From Candidatus Marsarchaeota archaeon (lineage in GTDB: Archaea; Micrarchaeota; Micrarchaeia; Micrarchaeales; Micrarchaeaceae), in NCBI GenBank assembly GCA_023485295.1, contig JAMCZQ010000005.1:1-64000 (forward strand): a DNA stretch of 64,000 bases, given 5' to 3'. Positions 34,284-43,175 of the stretch are shown here, piece after piece; position 1 is the first letter of the stretch; the number at the start of each line of letters is the position of its first letter. The notes below the pieces were generated by a model. It searched no databases. It saw nothing but the letters and a program-made list of their open reading frames with translations, and was not told the DNA's origin. The position numbers were made by a program, and so were the translations under genes.

Positions 34284-34757
34284 TTGGCTCCAGAAGGCGG
34301 CAGAGATGAATACAAAAAGCTCATAGAAGCTGCGCTGTTCGCTGCAGGCAGGGCCATGAGCGTTGAGGAGATAGCAGAGGCCACAGGCATAGCCTCAAGC
34401 GGCTACATAGTAAGCGCGCTTGACGAGCTTGCAAAGGATTACGCTGCACGCGGCAGCACAGCCATAATGCTTTCCAGCATTGGCGGTAAATACATGCTTG
34501 CGCTTAAGGAGCCGTACGCCAGCAAGGTAAAGGGCCTTGCCGGAGCGCCAGATATATCCAGGCCTGCACTGCGCATACTTGCATACATCAGCAAGAACGA
34601 GCCAATAATGCAAAGCGCGCTGGTCGGCCTGTTCGGTCCCTCTGTGTACGAGCATATGAAAGAATTGCTGGACAAGGATTTTGTAAAGGCGGAGAGGTCA
34701 GGCAGGTCAAAAAGGATAAGCACCACGCTAAAATTCAAGGAGTATTTCGGCGTATAG
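34284..34757 (+). CDS. scpB: Segregation and condensation protein B
   Basis: 157 residues forming two winged helices (YKKLIEAALFAAGRAMSVEEIAE; then RPALRILAYISKNEPIMQSAL) that dimerise and bind ScpA. The TTG start at 34284 is preceded by GTGTGA and lies 3 bases after scpA, so the two are coupled. It is convergent with the adenosyltransferase gene 5 bases away. Confidence 0.93.
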   Translation: MAPEGGRDEYKKLIEAALFAAGRAMSVEEIAEATGIASSGYIVSALDELAKDYAARGSTAIMLSSIGGKYMLALKEPYASKVKGLAGAPDISRPALRILAYISKNEPIMQSALVGLFGPSVYEHMKELLDKDFVKAERSGRSKRISTTLKFKEYFGV

Positions 34758-34762
34758 CGCTG

Positions 34763-35338
34763 CTAGTACCGCGGGCTGAGCTCTTCTACGCCGTTCCTTT
34801 TGTTTATGAACCTCGAAGCTACGAAAAAGAACGACGAAAGCCTGTTCATGTACGGGAACAGGCTGTCATTGCCTACGTTCATAGTTTCGGAAAGCCTTAC
34901 TATTGAGCGCTCCGCGCGCCTGGCCAGCGTACGGGCTTCTTCTGCAATTGCGCTTTCTATGCAGCCGCCGGGGAGCACGAAACTCCTGAGCTCCGGAAAC
35001 TCCTTCGACAGCCTTTCTGTGGCGTTTTCCAGATATTTGACGTCTTCTGCCGAGATTGATGCCTTTGGCTTGAAGTTTTGGCTGCTTATGGATGCGAGTT
35101 CTGCGCCTACGGAAAACAGCCTGTTCTCGACTTCAAGCAGCATGTCTTCCAGCTGAGGGGCACTGCCAAGGCCGTATTTGGCTGGATCCTGCCTTATTGC
35201 AGCAAGAAGATGCGAAACCTTGGCATTGAGCTCATCGACGTCGCCTATGGCTTCGAAGATTGGCGCGCCCTTCTTTAGCCTTACCGAGCCTATGCCAGTT
35301 TCTTTCTTGTCGCCTGTGCCGCTATAATACCTGTTCAT
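34763..35338 (-). CDS. Cob(I)alamin adenosyltransferase (PduO type)
   Basis: Transfers adenosyl from ATP to cob(I)alamin to make coenzyme B12. It has 191 residues, a five-helix bundle. Motifs: YSGTGDKKETGIGSVRLKKG at the N-terminus (ATP), FVLPGG, the Arg-rich ARTLARRAERSIV helix and YMNRLSSFFFVASRF. No other cobalamin gene is seen, so it probably serves salvaged cobalamin. Start at the ATG at 35338, two bases after the tmk stop: same transcript. Confidence 0.93.
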   Translation of the reverse strand: MNRYYSGTGDKKETGIGSVRLKKGAPIFEAIGDVDELNAKVSHLLAAIRQDPAKYGLGSAPQLEDMLLEVENRLFSVGAELASISSQNFKPKASISAEDVKYLENATERLSKEFPELRSFVLPGGCIESAIAEEARTLARRAERSIVRLSETMNVGNDSLFPYMNRLSSFFFVASRFINKRNGVEELSPRY

Positions 35339-35340
35339 GT

Positions 35341-35955
35341 TCAGTCACTGTTTAGCCTTTTTCGCCTTACGCCTGCGCTCTTAAGCATGTCAAGCGTTTT
35401 CGAAAGCAGCATATTTGATATAAGCTCTGGCGCAGCCGATGCGTCTATGCGCTCGATTTCAGGACCGGAAAAGCCTTTGTACGCCTTGGCTGCAGCTTCA
35501 AGTGCCCTGCGGTTCTCCAGAACTTCTGGCGTATGCCTGCTTTTCGAAAGCCTTTCCAAAGCTTCCCTTGGACTTATCTCCAGCATGAATGTCTTGTCCG
35601 GCCTGGGGAATATTGAGTTTAAGGTCTCCAAATAGCGTTTGTCTATCCCCTCGATGGAGCCGTAGGCTATTGTCGAATAATAATACCTGTCCAGTATGAC
35701 GACCTTGCGCGCTATGCTGCCTGAAAGCGCAGCAATGTCTTCGTTCCTGTCAGCAACAAAAAGCAACTGCATTGTAAGCAGGTTCAGCTTTATGCTGCCT
35801 GAAAGTGCATTCCTAAGAAAGATCCCGACAGGGCCGTCAGTTGGCTCCCTAGCGCCAATAGCTTCATATCCAAGGCTGTGCAGGCGTTTGGCAAGCAGCG
35901 CTGCCTGCGTGCTCTTGCCAGCGCCATCAATGCCCTCTATTACAATAAGCACCAT
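35341..35955 (-). CDS. tmk: Thymidylate kinase
   Basis: Phosphorylates dTMP to dTDP. It has 204 residues with P-loop IEGIDGAGKST (6-16), the DRYYYS motif, and the REPTDGP segment at 36-42. It functions downstream of dCTP deaminase in thymidine nucleotide synthesis. The ATG at 35955 is preceded by GGGTTAT, a modest site. It forms a pair with the cobalamin adenosyltransferase gene. Confidence 0.95.
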   Translation of the reverse strand: MVLIVIEGIDGAGKSTQAALLAKRLHSLGYEAIGAREPTDGPVGIFLRNALSGSIKLNLLTMQLLFVADRNEDIAALSGSIARKVVILDRYYYSTIAYGSIEGIDKRYLETLNSIFPRPDKTFMLEISPREALERLSKSRHTPEVLENRRALEAAAKAYKGFSGPEIERIDASAAPELISNMLLSKTLDMLKSAGVRRKRLNSD

Positions 35956-36007
35956 CGAATAACCCTTTCGAATAACGCTTTGCCGCAGTGCCTTAAATAT
36001 GTTGTGC

Positions 36008-37534
36008 TCAGTTCAGCTCCAGCTCCGGTATGTATGTTGATTCCGAGCTCGTATAGTTTCCGACTTTGAACACTACGCCATACCTCTGGTTGGTCGGCGT
36101 GGCAGGTATATAATATGTCCCCATATCCTGCAGCGTTGATGGGCTCGCCGATGGGTTTGAGGTCTGGTTTATGAAGACTGTGCCGTTGTTTTCTGCTATG
36201 AGCTCGCCATTTACTGTTGGTGACCACCCATTTTCAAGGTAAAGCGTTAAGTCGCCGCCGCTCCATACGCAAGCTTCAGTGATTGTGACATTTGAAAGAC
36301 CGGTCTCAGTATCCTGCAGCGTTATCGTGTTGCATGCTGGCGGAGAGGATCCGCCACCTACAGGGACTACCCTCTCGTCCGGCCCTACTGTTTCATTAAG
36401 TATGCCTATGGCAGAGCCGCAGCCTCCTCCGCCATCTCCGGAATGAACGGTAAGATTGTACAGGTCTGCAGGCCCGGTAAAATTGGTTATCCATCCTGGG
36501 CCGCACCAGTTGTCTGACCCTAAGCTAACATAATCTATTTTGTTCGCCTCGTTTTGCACAACAATGTAAACCCAGCCAGAATCGCCTGCCTGAGCCCATA
36601 CCTGCAAAGCTCCTCCGCTCCAATAGCACCAGCCGCTTATTCCTGCCGCAAAATACGGATTTACGATTTTTACTCCGTCGCACAGGCCAAGGTATGCGAC
36701 ATTCTTGGGTATTATGAGATAATTTATCTTTATTGTTGACTTTGCGCCAAGGTATGATGCCGTAATGTTGATATCGGCGCTCTTGTTGAGCGATACGTAG
36801 TTGATTGCCTGGCCGTTGGCACTTGTTGTTGTATATTGGTATTGCAGTGAATCCGGAGGAGTTGCAGGAGTGCCGTTGAGGAATGCTGCTGTGAAATTCA
36901 CTGTAGCGCCTTCCTGCGGATAGCCCAAAAGCGTTACGGTCGCAGTGAGCTGGTCAGGTACGTTGGTTGCGGGAGCGTTGTATGTTGCTGCAGTGAGTTT
37001 TATGGAATAGTTTGATGCGGTGGCAGGCTCTGCCCTTGCCGTGTATAAGCCTTTGTAGGTTTCCCTTGGCACACTGGCACAGGATGATGGCGATGAGGAA
37101 TTGGCAGCAAAGCCGCAATATGATGCGTTGAGGTATAGGTCTCCGCTGAAGTACTGCCCAAGCGATGAGGTTACATTACTGAGATGGAGCACACAGATTA
37201 TGGAACCGCCGGGAAGCACGAAGCTTGGCCTGCACGTTGCTGCGGAGGCATTCCTTCCGTTTATGCTCGCGAAGAATGTTGGGTTAAGTATTGGGTATGG
37301 GCGCGAGTTCGTCATTATCACGCCTATCGAGGTAAGATGTGTTGTTGCATTAGTTCCAAGGACCATGTCGTCGCACGTTACCCCGGTAAGAAAGCTGCAT
37401 GACGATGGCACAATTGCATGCGGCACTGCGATATAAAGATAAAGGAATGATATAGCTATCGCAATTATGAGTATGGTCCATCCGTATGTCACTATGTACT
37501 CTGTAGCAGATTGCGCTATTTTATTATTCATCAA
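36008..37534 (-). CDS. Large surface protein with class III (type IV pilin-like) signal peptide
   Basis: 508 residues. The N-terminus KIAQSATEYIVTYGWTILIIAIAI is a class III signal peptide: a prepilin peptidase would cut before Q-S-A-T-E-Y, leaving the hydrophobic helix as assembly scaffold. The remainder is an extracellular beta-rich region with many N-x-S/T glycosylation sites, paired Cys and a Gly-rich loop near residue 375. A segment near 190-270 looks like a bacterial Ig-like domain (VTLLGYPQEGATVNFTA). It is probably a pilus-like or cell-surface adhesin. It lies beside another secreted protein. Confidence 0.85.
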   Translation of the reverse strand: MMNNKIAQSATEYIVTYGWTILIIAIAISFLYLYIAVPHAIVPSSCSFLTGVTCDDMVLGTNATTHLTSIGVIMTNSRPYPILNPTFFASINGRNASAATCRPSFVLPGGSIICVLHLSNVTSSLGQYFSGDLYLNASYCGFAANSSSPSSCASVPRETYKGLYTARAEPATASNYSIKLTAATYNAPATNVPDQLTATVTLLGYPQEGATVNFTAAFLNGTPATPPDSLQYQYTTTSANGQAINYVSLNKSADINITASYLGAKSTIKINYLIIPKNVAYLGLCDGVKIVNPYFAAGISGWCYWSGGALQVWAQAGDSGWVYIVVQNEANKIDYVSLGSDNWCGPGWITNFTGPADLYNLTVHSGDGGGGCGSAIGILNETVGPDERVVPVGGGSSPPACNTITLQDTETGLSNVTITEACVWSGGDLTLYLENGWSPTVNGELIAENNGTVFINQTSNPSASPSTLQDMGTYYIPATPTNQRYGVVFKVGNYTSSESTYIPELELN

Positions 37535-37631
37535 CCCTACCTGATCCCAGCCGCTAATTTAACATTCTATGATTATATATAAAAAAGTTGCGTTAGGCCA
37601 TGAATACGAAAAGCCAGTCAAATGTGCGTTT

Positions 37632-39101
37632 TCAGCCTGCAGTGACGTTAGCCTCTGCGAATGCGCCAGACCTTCCCACCACGCGCAACGAATATGTCTG
37701 GTTTTCAAGAGGTATTATCAGCATTCCGCTCCTGCCAAGGCTTATGTTGCTGCTGTATGATAGCGTTATTGCGTTGCCTGCACCGAGCACATATCCTGGC
37801 GTCGATACAGGAACCACTGGCACTTCGTTGAATGGAAGCTCCAATGAGCCTGAAGACGTTATTAGGAAGTTCAGCATATTATGGTAGTGGCCATTGAAGT
37901 AGCCTGAGCCTGCAACATAATCCCTGTATGTGCCGTTGGTAAAGTTGAATGTATGCAGCGCCTTTATTACTGAAACGTTTATCATGCTGCCGAGGTTTGC
38001 ACGCAGGCTGTTGAATGCGCTGGCATTGAGCTTGGTGCCGAACCTGCTGTTGAACTGCGATATGTTAGCCATGCTGCTCACGTTGAAGCCATGGCTTGAA
38101 AGCTTGCTTATAAATGAGGATATGTTGAAATTGCTGCCATTGTAGCTTGCGTTAAGCTGCGACAGCGTATTGCTGATGTTGTAGCTGCTTGCAATGTGGC
38201 CCAGCGCGCCGACTATCGCCTGGCTGCCGAAACCCTGCATCGAAATCCTTGACTGTGGCATTACATGTATGTGCGAGTGCAGCGATGCATTGTATGGCGT
38301 CGATATGCGCATCAGGCCGAAAAGCAGTAGCTGGTTTAGGGTTGCGCTAGCATTTCCATCGTTCTTTACGGTAACTGACAGGCTTGTCCTGTTGCCTGAA
38401 ACATTGAGGCTTGCTGACGTTATCTCTATTTTTGGGCTTATGAACCTCAATCTGTTGGAAGCCGCAGGATTTATCCTGGCCCTGGCGCCAACATGCACGC
38501 TTGTGCTATTTACCGTGGAATTTCCAAGTGCCACGGCCCTCACCGAAGGCACCAGTACAAATATTGTTGAATTTGAAGTATATATCTCTACAACCGTTGG
38601 CGACAGATCTATGAGCGCCGCGCCGCTTGTGCCATTGAAATTGCTTATGCCTATGTGCAGCGTGCTTGACGGCACCGTTACGTTGTATGTCGTGCCGTTT
38701 ATGTCGATTGTGGCAGAGGTTATGTTGAGCGTTATGTAGTCGAATTTCTGCTTCGGATTGACATGCGCAACGCCTATGGTCTGCGTAAGGTTGACAAGGG
38801 AAAGAAGGTTTATTGTTCCTGTGACGTTGACGTCCACAAAGCCTGTGGTGTTGGTGGCATTATACTCATGTATCTTTGCGCCGGAGAACGTTACGTTGAG
38901 GTATTCGGTGCCCTGTGGCACTTGTGCAGGGTCTGTAAGCATCAGCGCAACAGTGCCTGCAGGCGCAGGGGCCGAAACAGTCGACACTGTCGTAACTGCC
39001 GTCGTTGTCGTGGGCTTGTAGCTTATCACGCTTACAGCCACGTATATGAGCGCAAGAATCACTATTATAGCAACTATGTATGCAACCGCTTTGCCAGCCA
39101 T
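37632..39101 (-). CDS. Secreted or membrane-anchored glycoprotein, DUF4382-like
   Basis: 489 residues. An N-terminal uncleaved-looking membrane helix (6-27) is followed by a Thr-rich spacer. A DUF4382-like beta domain starts about residue 50, with VALMLTDPAQVP and VTFSGAKIHEYN, then KFDYITLNITSATID. The C-terminal 250 residues are Asn/Ser-rich, beta and helical, with more than 20 possible N-glycosylation sites, consistent with an outer surface location. The ATG at 39101 follows GTGATTGG. Together with the pilin-like neighbour it forms a two-gene surface locus. Confidence 0.78.
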   Translation of the reverse strand: MAGKAVAYIVAIIVILALIYVAVSVISYKPTTTTAVTTVSTVSAPAPAGTVALMLTDPAQVPQGTEYLNVTFSGAKIHEYNATNTTGFVDVNVTGTINLLSLVNLTQTIGVAHVNPKQKFDYITLNITSATIDINGTTYNVTVPSSTLHIGISNFNGTSGAALIDLSPTVVEIYTSNSTIFVLVPSVRAVALGNSTVNSTSVHVGARARINPAASNRLRFISPKIEITSASLNVSGNRTSLSVTVKNDGNASATLNQLLLFGLMRISTPYNASLHSHIHVMPQSRISMQGFGSQAIVGALGHIASSYNISNTLSQLNASYNGSNFNISSFISKLSSHGFNVSSMANISQFNSRFGTKLNASAFNSLRANLGSMINVSVIKALHTFNFTNGTYRDYVAGSGYFNGHYHNMLNFLITSSGSLELPFNEVPVVPVSTPGYVLGAGNAITLSYSSNISLGRSGMLIIPLENQTYSLRVVGRSGAFAEANVTAG

Positions 39102-39162
39102 CCAATCACATAGATAGTTTGCACAAAAAAAGCTTTAATACGTTGCGGTATGCTTTGTGATG

Positions 39163-39261
39163 TGGACTCCGCGGGATTTTCAGGGCCTTGACTGCAAAGC
39201 CTTTTTGAACCCGCAACCTCCTGCCTGCCAGACAGGCGCGCTACCGTTGCGCCAGAAGCCC
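39163..39261 (-). tRNA. tRNA-Ala (anticodon GGC) with a T-loop intron
   Basis: 99 bases on the minus strand. The acceptor GGGCTTC pairs with GGAGTCC, including the G3:U70 wobble that identifies alanine tRNA. D-arm GCGC/GCGC, anticodon stem CCTGT/GCAGG with loop CTGGCAG (anticodon GGC). The T-stem is GCGGG/CCCGC, but 34 bases separate its strands instead of 7. It starts TTCAAA and ends in T, so about 27 bases form an intron inside the T-loop (within 39176-39209). There is no intron at the usual 37/38 site. Discriminator A, no encoded CCA. Confidence 0.88.
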
Positions 39262-39270
39262 ACTAAAGCG

Positions 39271-39495
39271 TCATACAGGAGAAATCCAGATTATGTTTCC
39301 GCCCCTTAGCAGTATGGTGCCTAACTTCGCCTTGAGCTCGCCGTCGTCAAGCTCCTCGGCAGCCTCAAGCACTATGTTCATATGTGCATCAAAAGAGGTG
39401 ACCTTGCCCCTTATGCTTATACCGTTCTTCATCTTTATCAGTACCTGCTGGCCTATTGACTTATTGAGCAGGTCGAATGGCCTTTCCTGTGTCAT
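39271..39495 (-). CDS. Sm-like (Lsm) archaeal protein
   Basis: 74 residues; Sm1 motif RPFDLLNKSIGQQVLIKMKN and Sm2 motif with LLRGGNIIWIS. It forms heptameric rings that bind U-rich RNA. It lies between tRNA-Ala and rpoA2, reading in the same direction as the RNA polymerase operon. Confidence 0.95.
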   Translation of the reverse strand: MTQERPFDLLNKSIGQQVLIKMKNGISIRGKVTSFDAHMNIVLEAAEELDDGELKAKLGTILLRGGNIIWISPV

Positions 39496-39557
39496 AACAA
39501 TACACCAAAAATAACATTATTAGATTTGCATTAAAGCTTAAAACACTATAGGTATGG

Positions 39558-40610
39558 CTATTCCACAGGCTTGATTTTCTTGAGGTCGTCCTTGCGCACT
39601 GCAAGCTTGATCCTGCCTGTGCCCACGGCTACTTGCTTGCCTATTAGTATGTTCTCCGCCACGCCCTTGAGCATGTCCCTCTCCGAGAACACGCTGGCAT
39701 TCACAAAATGCTTTATCGTCTCCTCGTACGCGGCCCTGGCAAAAACCGATGCCTTGTCTCCTGCTATGCCATGCCTGCCTATGCTCCTTATCGCGCCAGT
39801 ATACGTCATAGTGTCTGCCACTAGGCTTATGTGCCTGAAGCCTACCGAAAAGCCCTCGTCGGCTATTGTCTTGTAGAGCTCAGATGCGATCAGGTTCCTT
39901 GTAGCCTCGATGCCGTAAACCTTCTGCACTTCGAATATGTCGTTGCAGTATACGCGCTTCTTGTCGACACCCTCTATCTCCATGACCCTTTCCATGTTGC
40001 TGCCGCTCGTGGCTATGTAGAATGTGCCGTCATTGTCCTGCTGCACCACAGCTTTTGCAACTCCCGGAAGGCCCAGGGCAGCCATTTCACGGATGTGCAC
40101 GAACGAGGTTCGTATGCCCTTTATGTCCTTCTTGCTCTTGTGCTTTATCGTAACAGTATTGCCATCTGCCGAAAGCTCCAGCCCTTCGAATTTCTTGGTT
40201 ATCTTGCTCTCTATGGCCTTCATCGTGGTGCCATTCCCGGAAAGCTTCTCTCTGCTGAAATTAAGCTTGAGCGTGCCGGCTTTCAGGTTCTCCTCATAGC
40301 TTTCAAGAAGCGATTTGAGCTTTACCTCCTCTATCCTGTCCCTTATCTCACGCACCTTCTCATAGTCCTTGGATATGGATTTTTCCACATGTATGCGCAT
40401 GGCAGGCAGTTTGACCCTGCGCCTGGCGTCTATTATCTCTATTATCCTTGGCAGTCCGGTTGTAGTGACAACCGAAGACACGCCTGCGTTGTGGAACGAC
40501 CTCAGCACCATCTGCGTCGATGGCTCGCCAAGGGACTGCGCTGCTACAACGCCGACAGGCTCGCCGTATGAGACCATTGCCTGGCTTCTGCGCTTTTCGT
40601 CTTTTTGCAT
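39558..40610 (-). CDS. rpoA2: DNA-directed RNA polymerase subunit A''
   Basis: C-terminal part of the split largest subunit (jaw, clamp and trigger-loop parts). It has 350 residues; the start region SYGEPVGVVAAQSLGEPSTQMVLRSFH holds the bridge/trigger helix sequence, and the end carries FVNASVFSERDMLKGVAENILIGKQVAVGTG. The ATG at 40610 is preceded by GGTG; a GTG three codons earlier is possible. It follows rpoA1 by 15 bases. Confidence 0.97.
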   Translation of the reverse strand: MQKDEKRRSQAMVSYGEPVGVVAAQSLGEPSTQMVLRSFHNAGVSSVVTTTGLPRIIEIIDARRRVKLPAMRIHVEKSISKDYEKVREIRDRIEEVKLKSLLESYEENLKAGTLKLNFSREKLSGNGTTMKAIESKITKKFEGLELSADGNTVTIKHKSKKDIKGIRTSFVHIREMAALGLPGVAKAVVQQDNDGTFYIATSGSNMERVMEIEGVDKKRVYCNDIFEVQKVYGIEATRNLIASELYKTIADEGFSVGFRHISLVADTMTYTGAIRSIGRHGIAGDKASVFARAAYEETIKHFVNASVFSERDMLKGVAENILIGKQVAVGTGRIKLAVRKDDLKKIKPVE

Positions 40611-40625
40611 TTGGCACACCTATAA

Positions 40626-43166
40626 TCATTTGAGGGTTGACACGAGCTCCATTGTTGGGTCCTTGCCGTCGCCGCCGTATATCGTCTGTATCAGCGCGCC
40701 GCTCGCATCCTTCACGCTGAGGTTCGTATCTGTGTAGAAATCCTGCAGGGCGTTTATGAACCTGCGCTGCAGGTAGCCGCTCACTGCAGTTACGAGTGCC
40801 TTTGTCATGGTGGAATCCCTGGAGCCCATTGCATGGAGGTACATCTGCGTAGGCTCTAGGCCGTCCTGGAATCCGTTCGTCACGAAGCCCTTCAGCTCGG
40901 GATTCTTGCTGTTTTTCCTGAAATACGGAAGCACGCGTCCTGAATAGCCCCTTGATACGCGCTTGCCCCTGACCTGCTGCTGGCCGAGAAGCAGCTTTAT
41001 CATGAGCATGTTGAGCACGCTGCCCCTGGCGCCTATCGTGGCAAGCAGGTATGCGTTATTGCTTTCGTCGGTAGTGCTTGAGATGAGCTTTGCGGCTTTG
41101 GACCTTGCCTCTTCCAGCTGCGCCAGCAGCAGCATCTCGAAGGTCTCCCTCTTCGTATAGCCCGGAAGCGACTCAAGCTTGCCTTGCTTGTAGTTTTCCG
41201 CCAGCTCGCGCGCCTTCTGCTCTACCTCTTTGATAATTTTGCCGCGCTCTGCAGTCTGCACATCTGTATTATAATAGTCTTTTATCCCTACTGTGAGCCC
41301 GCGCATGTATGCGGCCCTAAGCGCGAGGTTTGCGGCTTTGAGTATGAACTGCTCAAGGAAGTCTGGGCCGTACTCCACGAAAAGCTTGGCAAGCAGCACA
41401 GCCCCTGATTCAACTAGCTTGCTGTCTATTATGCCTTCGCGTAGCTCGCCGTTCTTTATCACGACCTTGTTGTTCTTGCCGGAGTATTCAAGGTCGAAAT
41501 CCTTTGGCAGGAGCATTGAGAACAGCTTCTTGCCTGAGTACATTCCGTTCTTTTCAGGCTCAGGCAGCTCGTAGATGCCTATGTTAGAAAGCATTATCAT
41601 TGCCTCTGCCTTGTCGAACATTGCGCCGTCCTTGGTCAGGAAGTACATGCCGGCTATCTCGTCTTCGGTTATTGAGGCTATCGGCTTGCCGTCCTTCGCG
41701 CTTAGCAGTATCTCCTTTGGCTGCATCAGGTAGCGCGCCTCTGCCTGCGACTCTATGGTCTGCGGCACGTGCAGGTTCATTTCATCGCCGTCGAAATCTG
41801 CATTGTACGGCAGCGTTATGGAAACGTTCATTCGCATGGTCTTCCCTGGAAGCACCTTTACGCGGTGCGCCATTATCGACACCCTGTGCAGCGTAGGCTG
41901 CCTGTTGAACAGCACTATGTCGTTGTTCACCAGCTGCCTTTCCAGCACCATTCCAGGCTCCAAGGCAGCGAGCAGCTCGGCCCTGTTCAGGTCTGTTACG
42001 CGCTTCCTCATTCCGTCCTTTGCAATGACGTTTATAACTGTCGGGTACGTGGTTGAGCCCAGGTAGCCCTTCGCCGCTTCCATGTTCCATTTCGTGACGT
42101 AGAACGGCACTGTCATGTTCTCGGCTATGCGCATTGGTATGCCCACCTGGTTTATCGTGAGGCTTGAATCCACAGATATTACGGTCCTGGCCGAAAAGTT
42201 GACTCGCTTTCCCGACAGGTTGTAGCGCATGCGCCCCTCCTTGCCCTTAAGCCTTTGCGCAAGGGTCTTCAAAGGCCTTGTGCTCCTGTGCCTTGATACC
42301 GGAACGCCAGGCGTTTCGTTGTTGAAATATGTTGTGACGTGGTACTGCAAAAGCTCCCAAAGGTCGTCTATTATTATCTGCGGCGCGCCTGCGTCTATGT
42401 CCTGCTCCAGCCTCTGGTTTATTCGCATCACTTCGACGAGCTTGTGGGTCAGGTCGTCCTCGCTCCTCTCTCCAGATTCCAATGTTATGGACGGCCTTAC
42501 ATTCACAGGTGGGACCAGCAGCAGTGTGAGTATAAACCATTCCGGCCTTGTGGCAGTGCCGTCTATGCCGAGAAGGGAAAGGTCGTCGTTGCTTATCTTG
42601 CTGAGCCAGTCCCTTATCTCGTCGGGCTTCATCTTGTTGCCGTTCAGGAAAAAGAACGTAGGCCTTTCAAACTTGAGCTTCTGCTGCACTGTTCCGCAGT
42701 ACGGGCACTTCTTGACCGACTTGAGCTTCTTTGTGAGCAGCGCAAGACTGCTGGTATCTGATGCGGCAGAAGACTCGTCTTCCATCTCATCGGTTATTAT
42801 GAAGCTCTTTATTGCAGGCCTGAGCTCTGCTATCTGCTCCTCGCTCAGCAGTATCCTGTGGCAGCTCTCGCATGTCGACTGCAGCAATAGGTATATGGAT
42901 TTGGCGAACTCCGGGTGTATTACCGGCCTGACGAGCTCTATGTGGCCGAAATGCCCAACGCAGCTCTTTGCCCTGCCTCCGCAGGTCTTGCATTTGAGGC
43001 CAGGGTCTATAACCCCAAGCCTCTGGTCTATAAGGCCTCCGTCTATCGGATAGCCGTCCTCATTGTAGGTATCAGGGACTATGAGCTTTGCAACGCTCAT
43101 GCGTTTTATCTCTTCGGGGCTTATCGCAGTAAACCTTATATGATCTATTATTTCAGCCTGTACCAT
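40626..43166 (-). CDS. rpoA1: DNA-directed RNA polymerase subunit A'
   Basis: Large catalytic subunit, 846 residues. The active-site magnesium is bound by Asp457, Asp459 and Asp461 of NADFDGDEMN. The N-terminal clamp zinc motifs are CKTCGG...CVGHFGH and the CESCHRI/CPYCG pairs. TLHRVSIMAHRV and RPLKTLAQRLKGKEGRMRYN are typical. AGGTGTATT precedes the ATG. It is the fourth gene of the H-B''-B'-A'-A'' operon. Confidence 0.98.
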   Translation of the reverse strand: MVQAEIIDHIRFTAISPEEIKRMSVAKLIVPDTYNEDGYPIDGGLIDQRLGVIDPGLKCKTCGGRAKSCVGHFGHIELVRPVIHPEFAKSIYLLLQSTCESCHRILLSEEQIAELRPAIKSFIITDEMEDESSAASDTSSLALLTKKLKSVKKCPYCGTVQQKLKFERPTFFFLNGNKMKPDEIRDWLSKISNDDLSLLGIDGTATRPEWFILTLLLVPPVNVRPSITLESGERSEDDLTHKLVEVMRINQRLEQDIDAGAPQIIIDDLWELLQYHVTTYFNNETPGVPVSRHRSTRPLKTLAQRLKGKEGRMRYNLSGKRVNFSARTVISVDSSLTINQVGIPMRIAENMTVPFYVTKWNMEAAKGYLGSTTYPTVINVIAKDGMRKRVTDLNRAELLAALEPGMVLERQLVNNDIVLFNRQPTLHRVSIMAHRVKVLPGKTMRMNVSITLPYNADFDGDEMNLHVPQTIESQAEARYLMQPKEILLSAKDGKPIASITEDEIAGMYFLTKDGAMFDKAEAMIMLSNIGIYELPEPEKNGMYSGKKLFSMLLPKDFDLEYSGKNNKVVIKNGELREGIIDSKLVESGAVLLAKLFVEYGPDFLEQFILKAANLALRAAYMRGLTVGIKDYYNTDVQTAERGKIIKEVEQKARELAENYKQGKLESLPGYTKRETFEMLLLAQLEEARSKAAKLISSTTDESNNAYLLATIGARGSVLNMLMIKLLLGQQQVRGKRVSRGYSGRVLPYFRKNSKNPELKGFVTNGFQDGLEPTQMYLHAMGSRDSTMTKALVTAVSGYLQRRFINALQDFYTDTNLSVKDASGALIQTIYGGDGKDPTMELVSTLK

Positions 43167-43175
43167 TAATACACC

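Noticed and set aside
41600..43160. Long Arg/Ser-rich plus-strand frames opposite the RNA polymerase genes
   Set aside because: Shadow frames of rpoA1; composition follows from the complementary codons.
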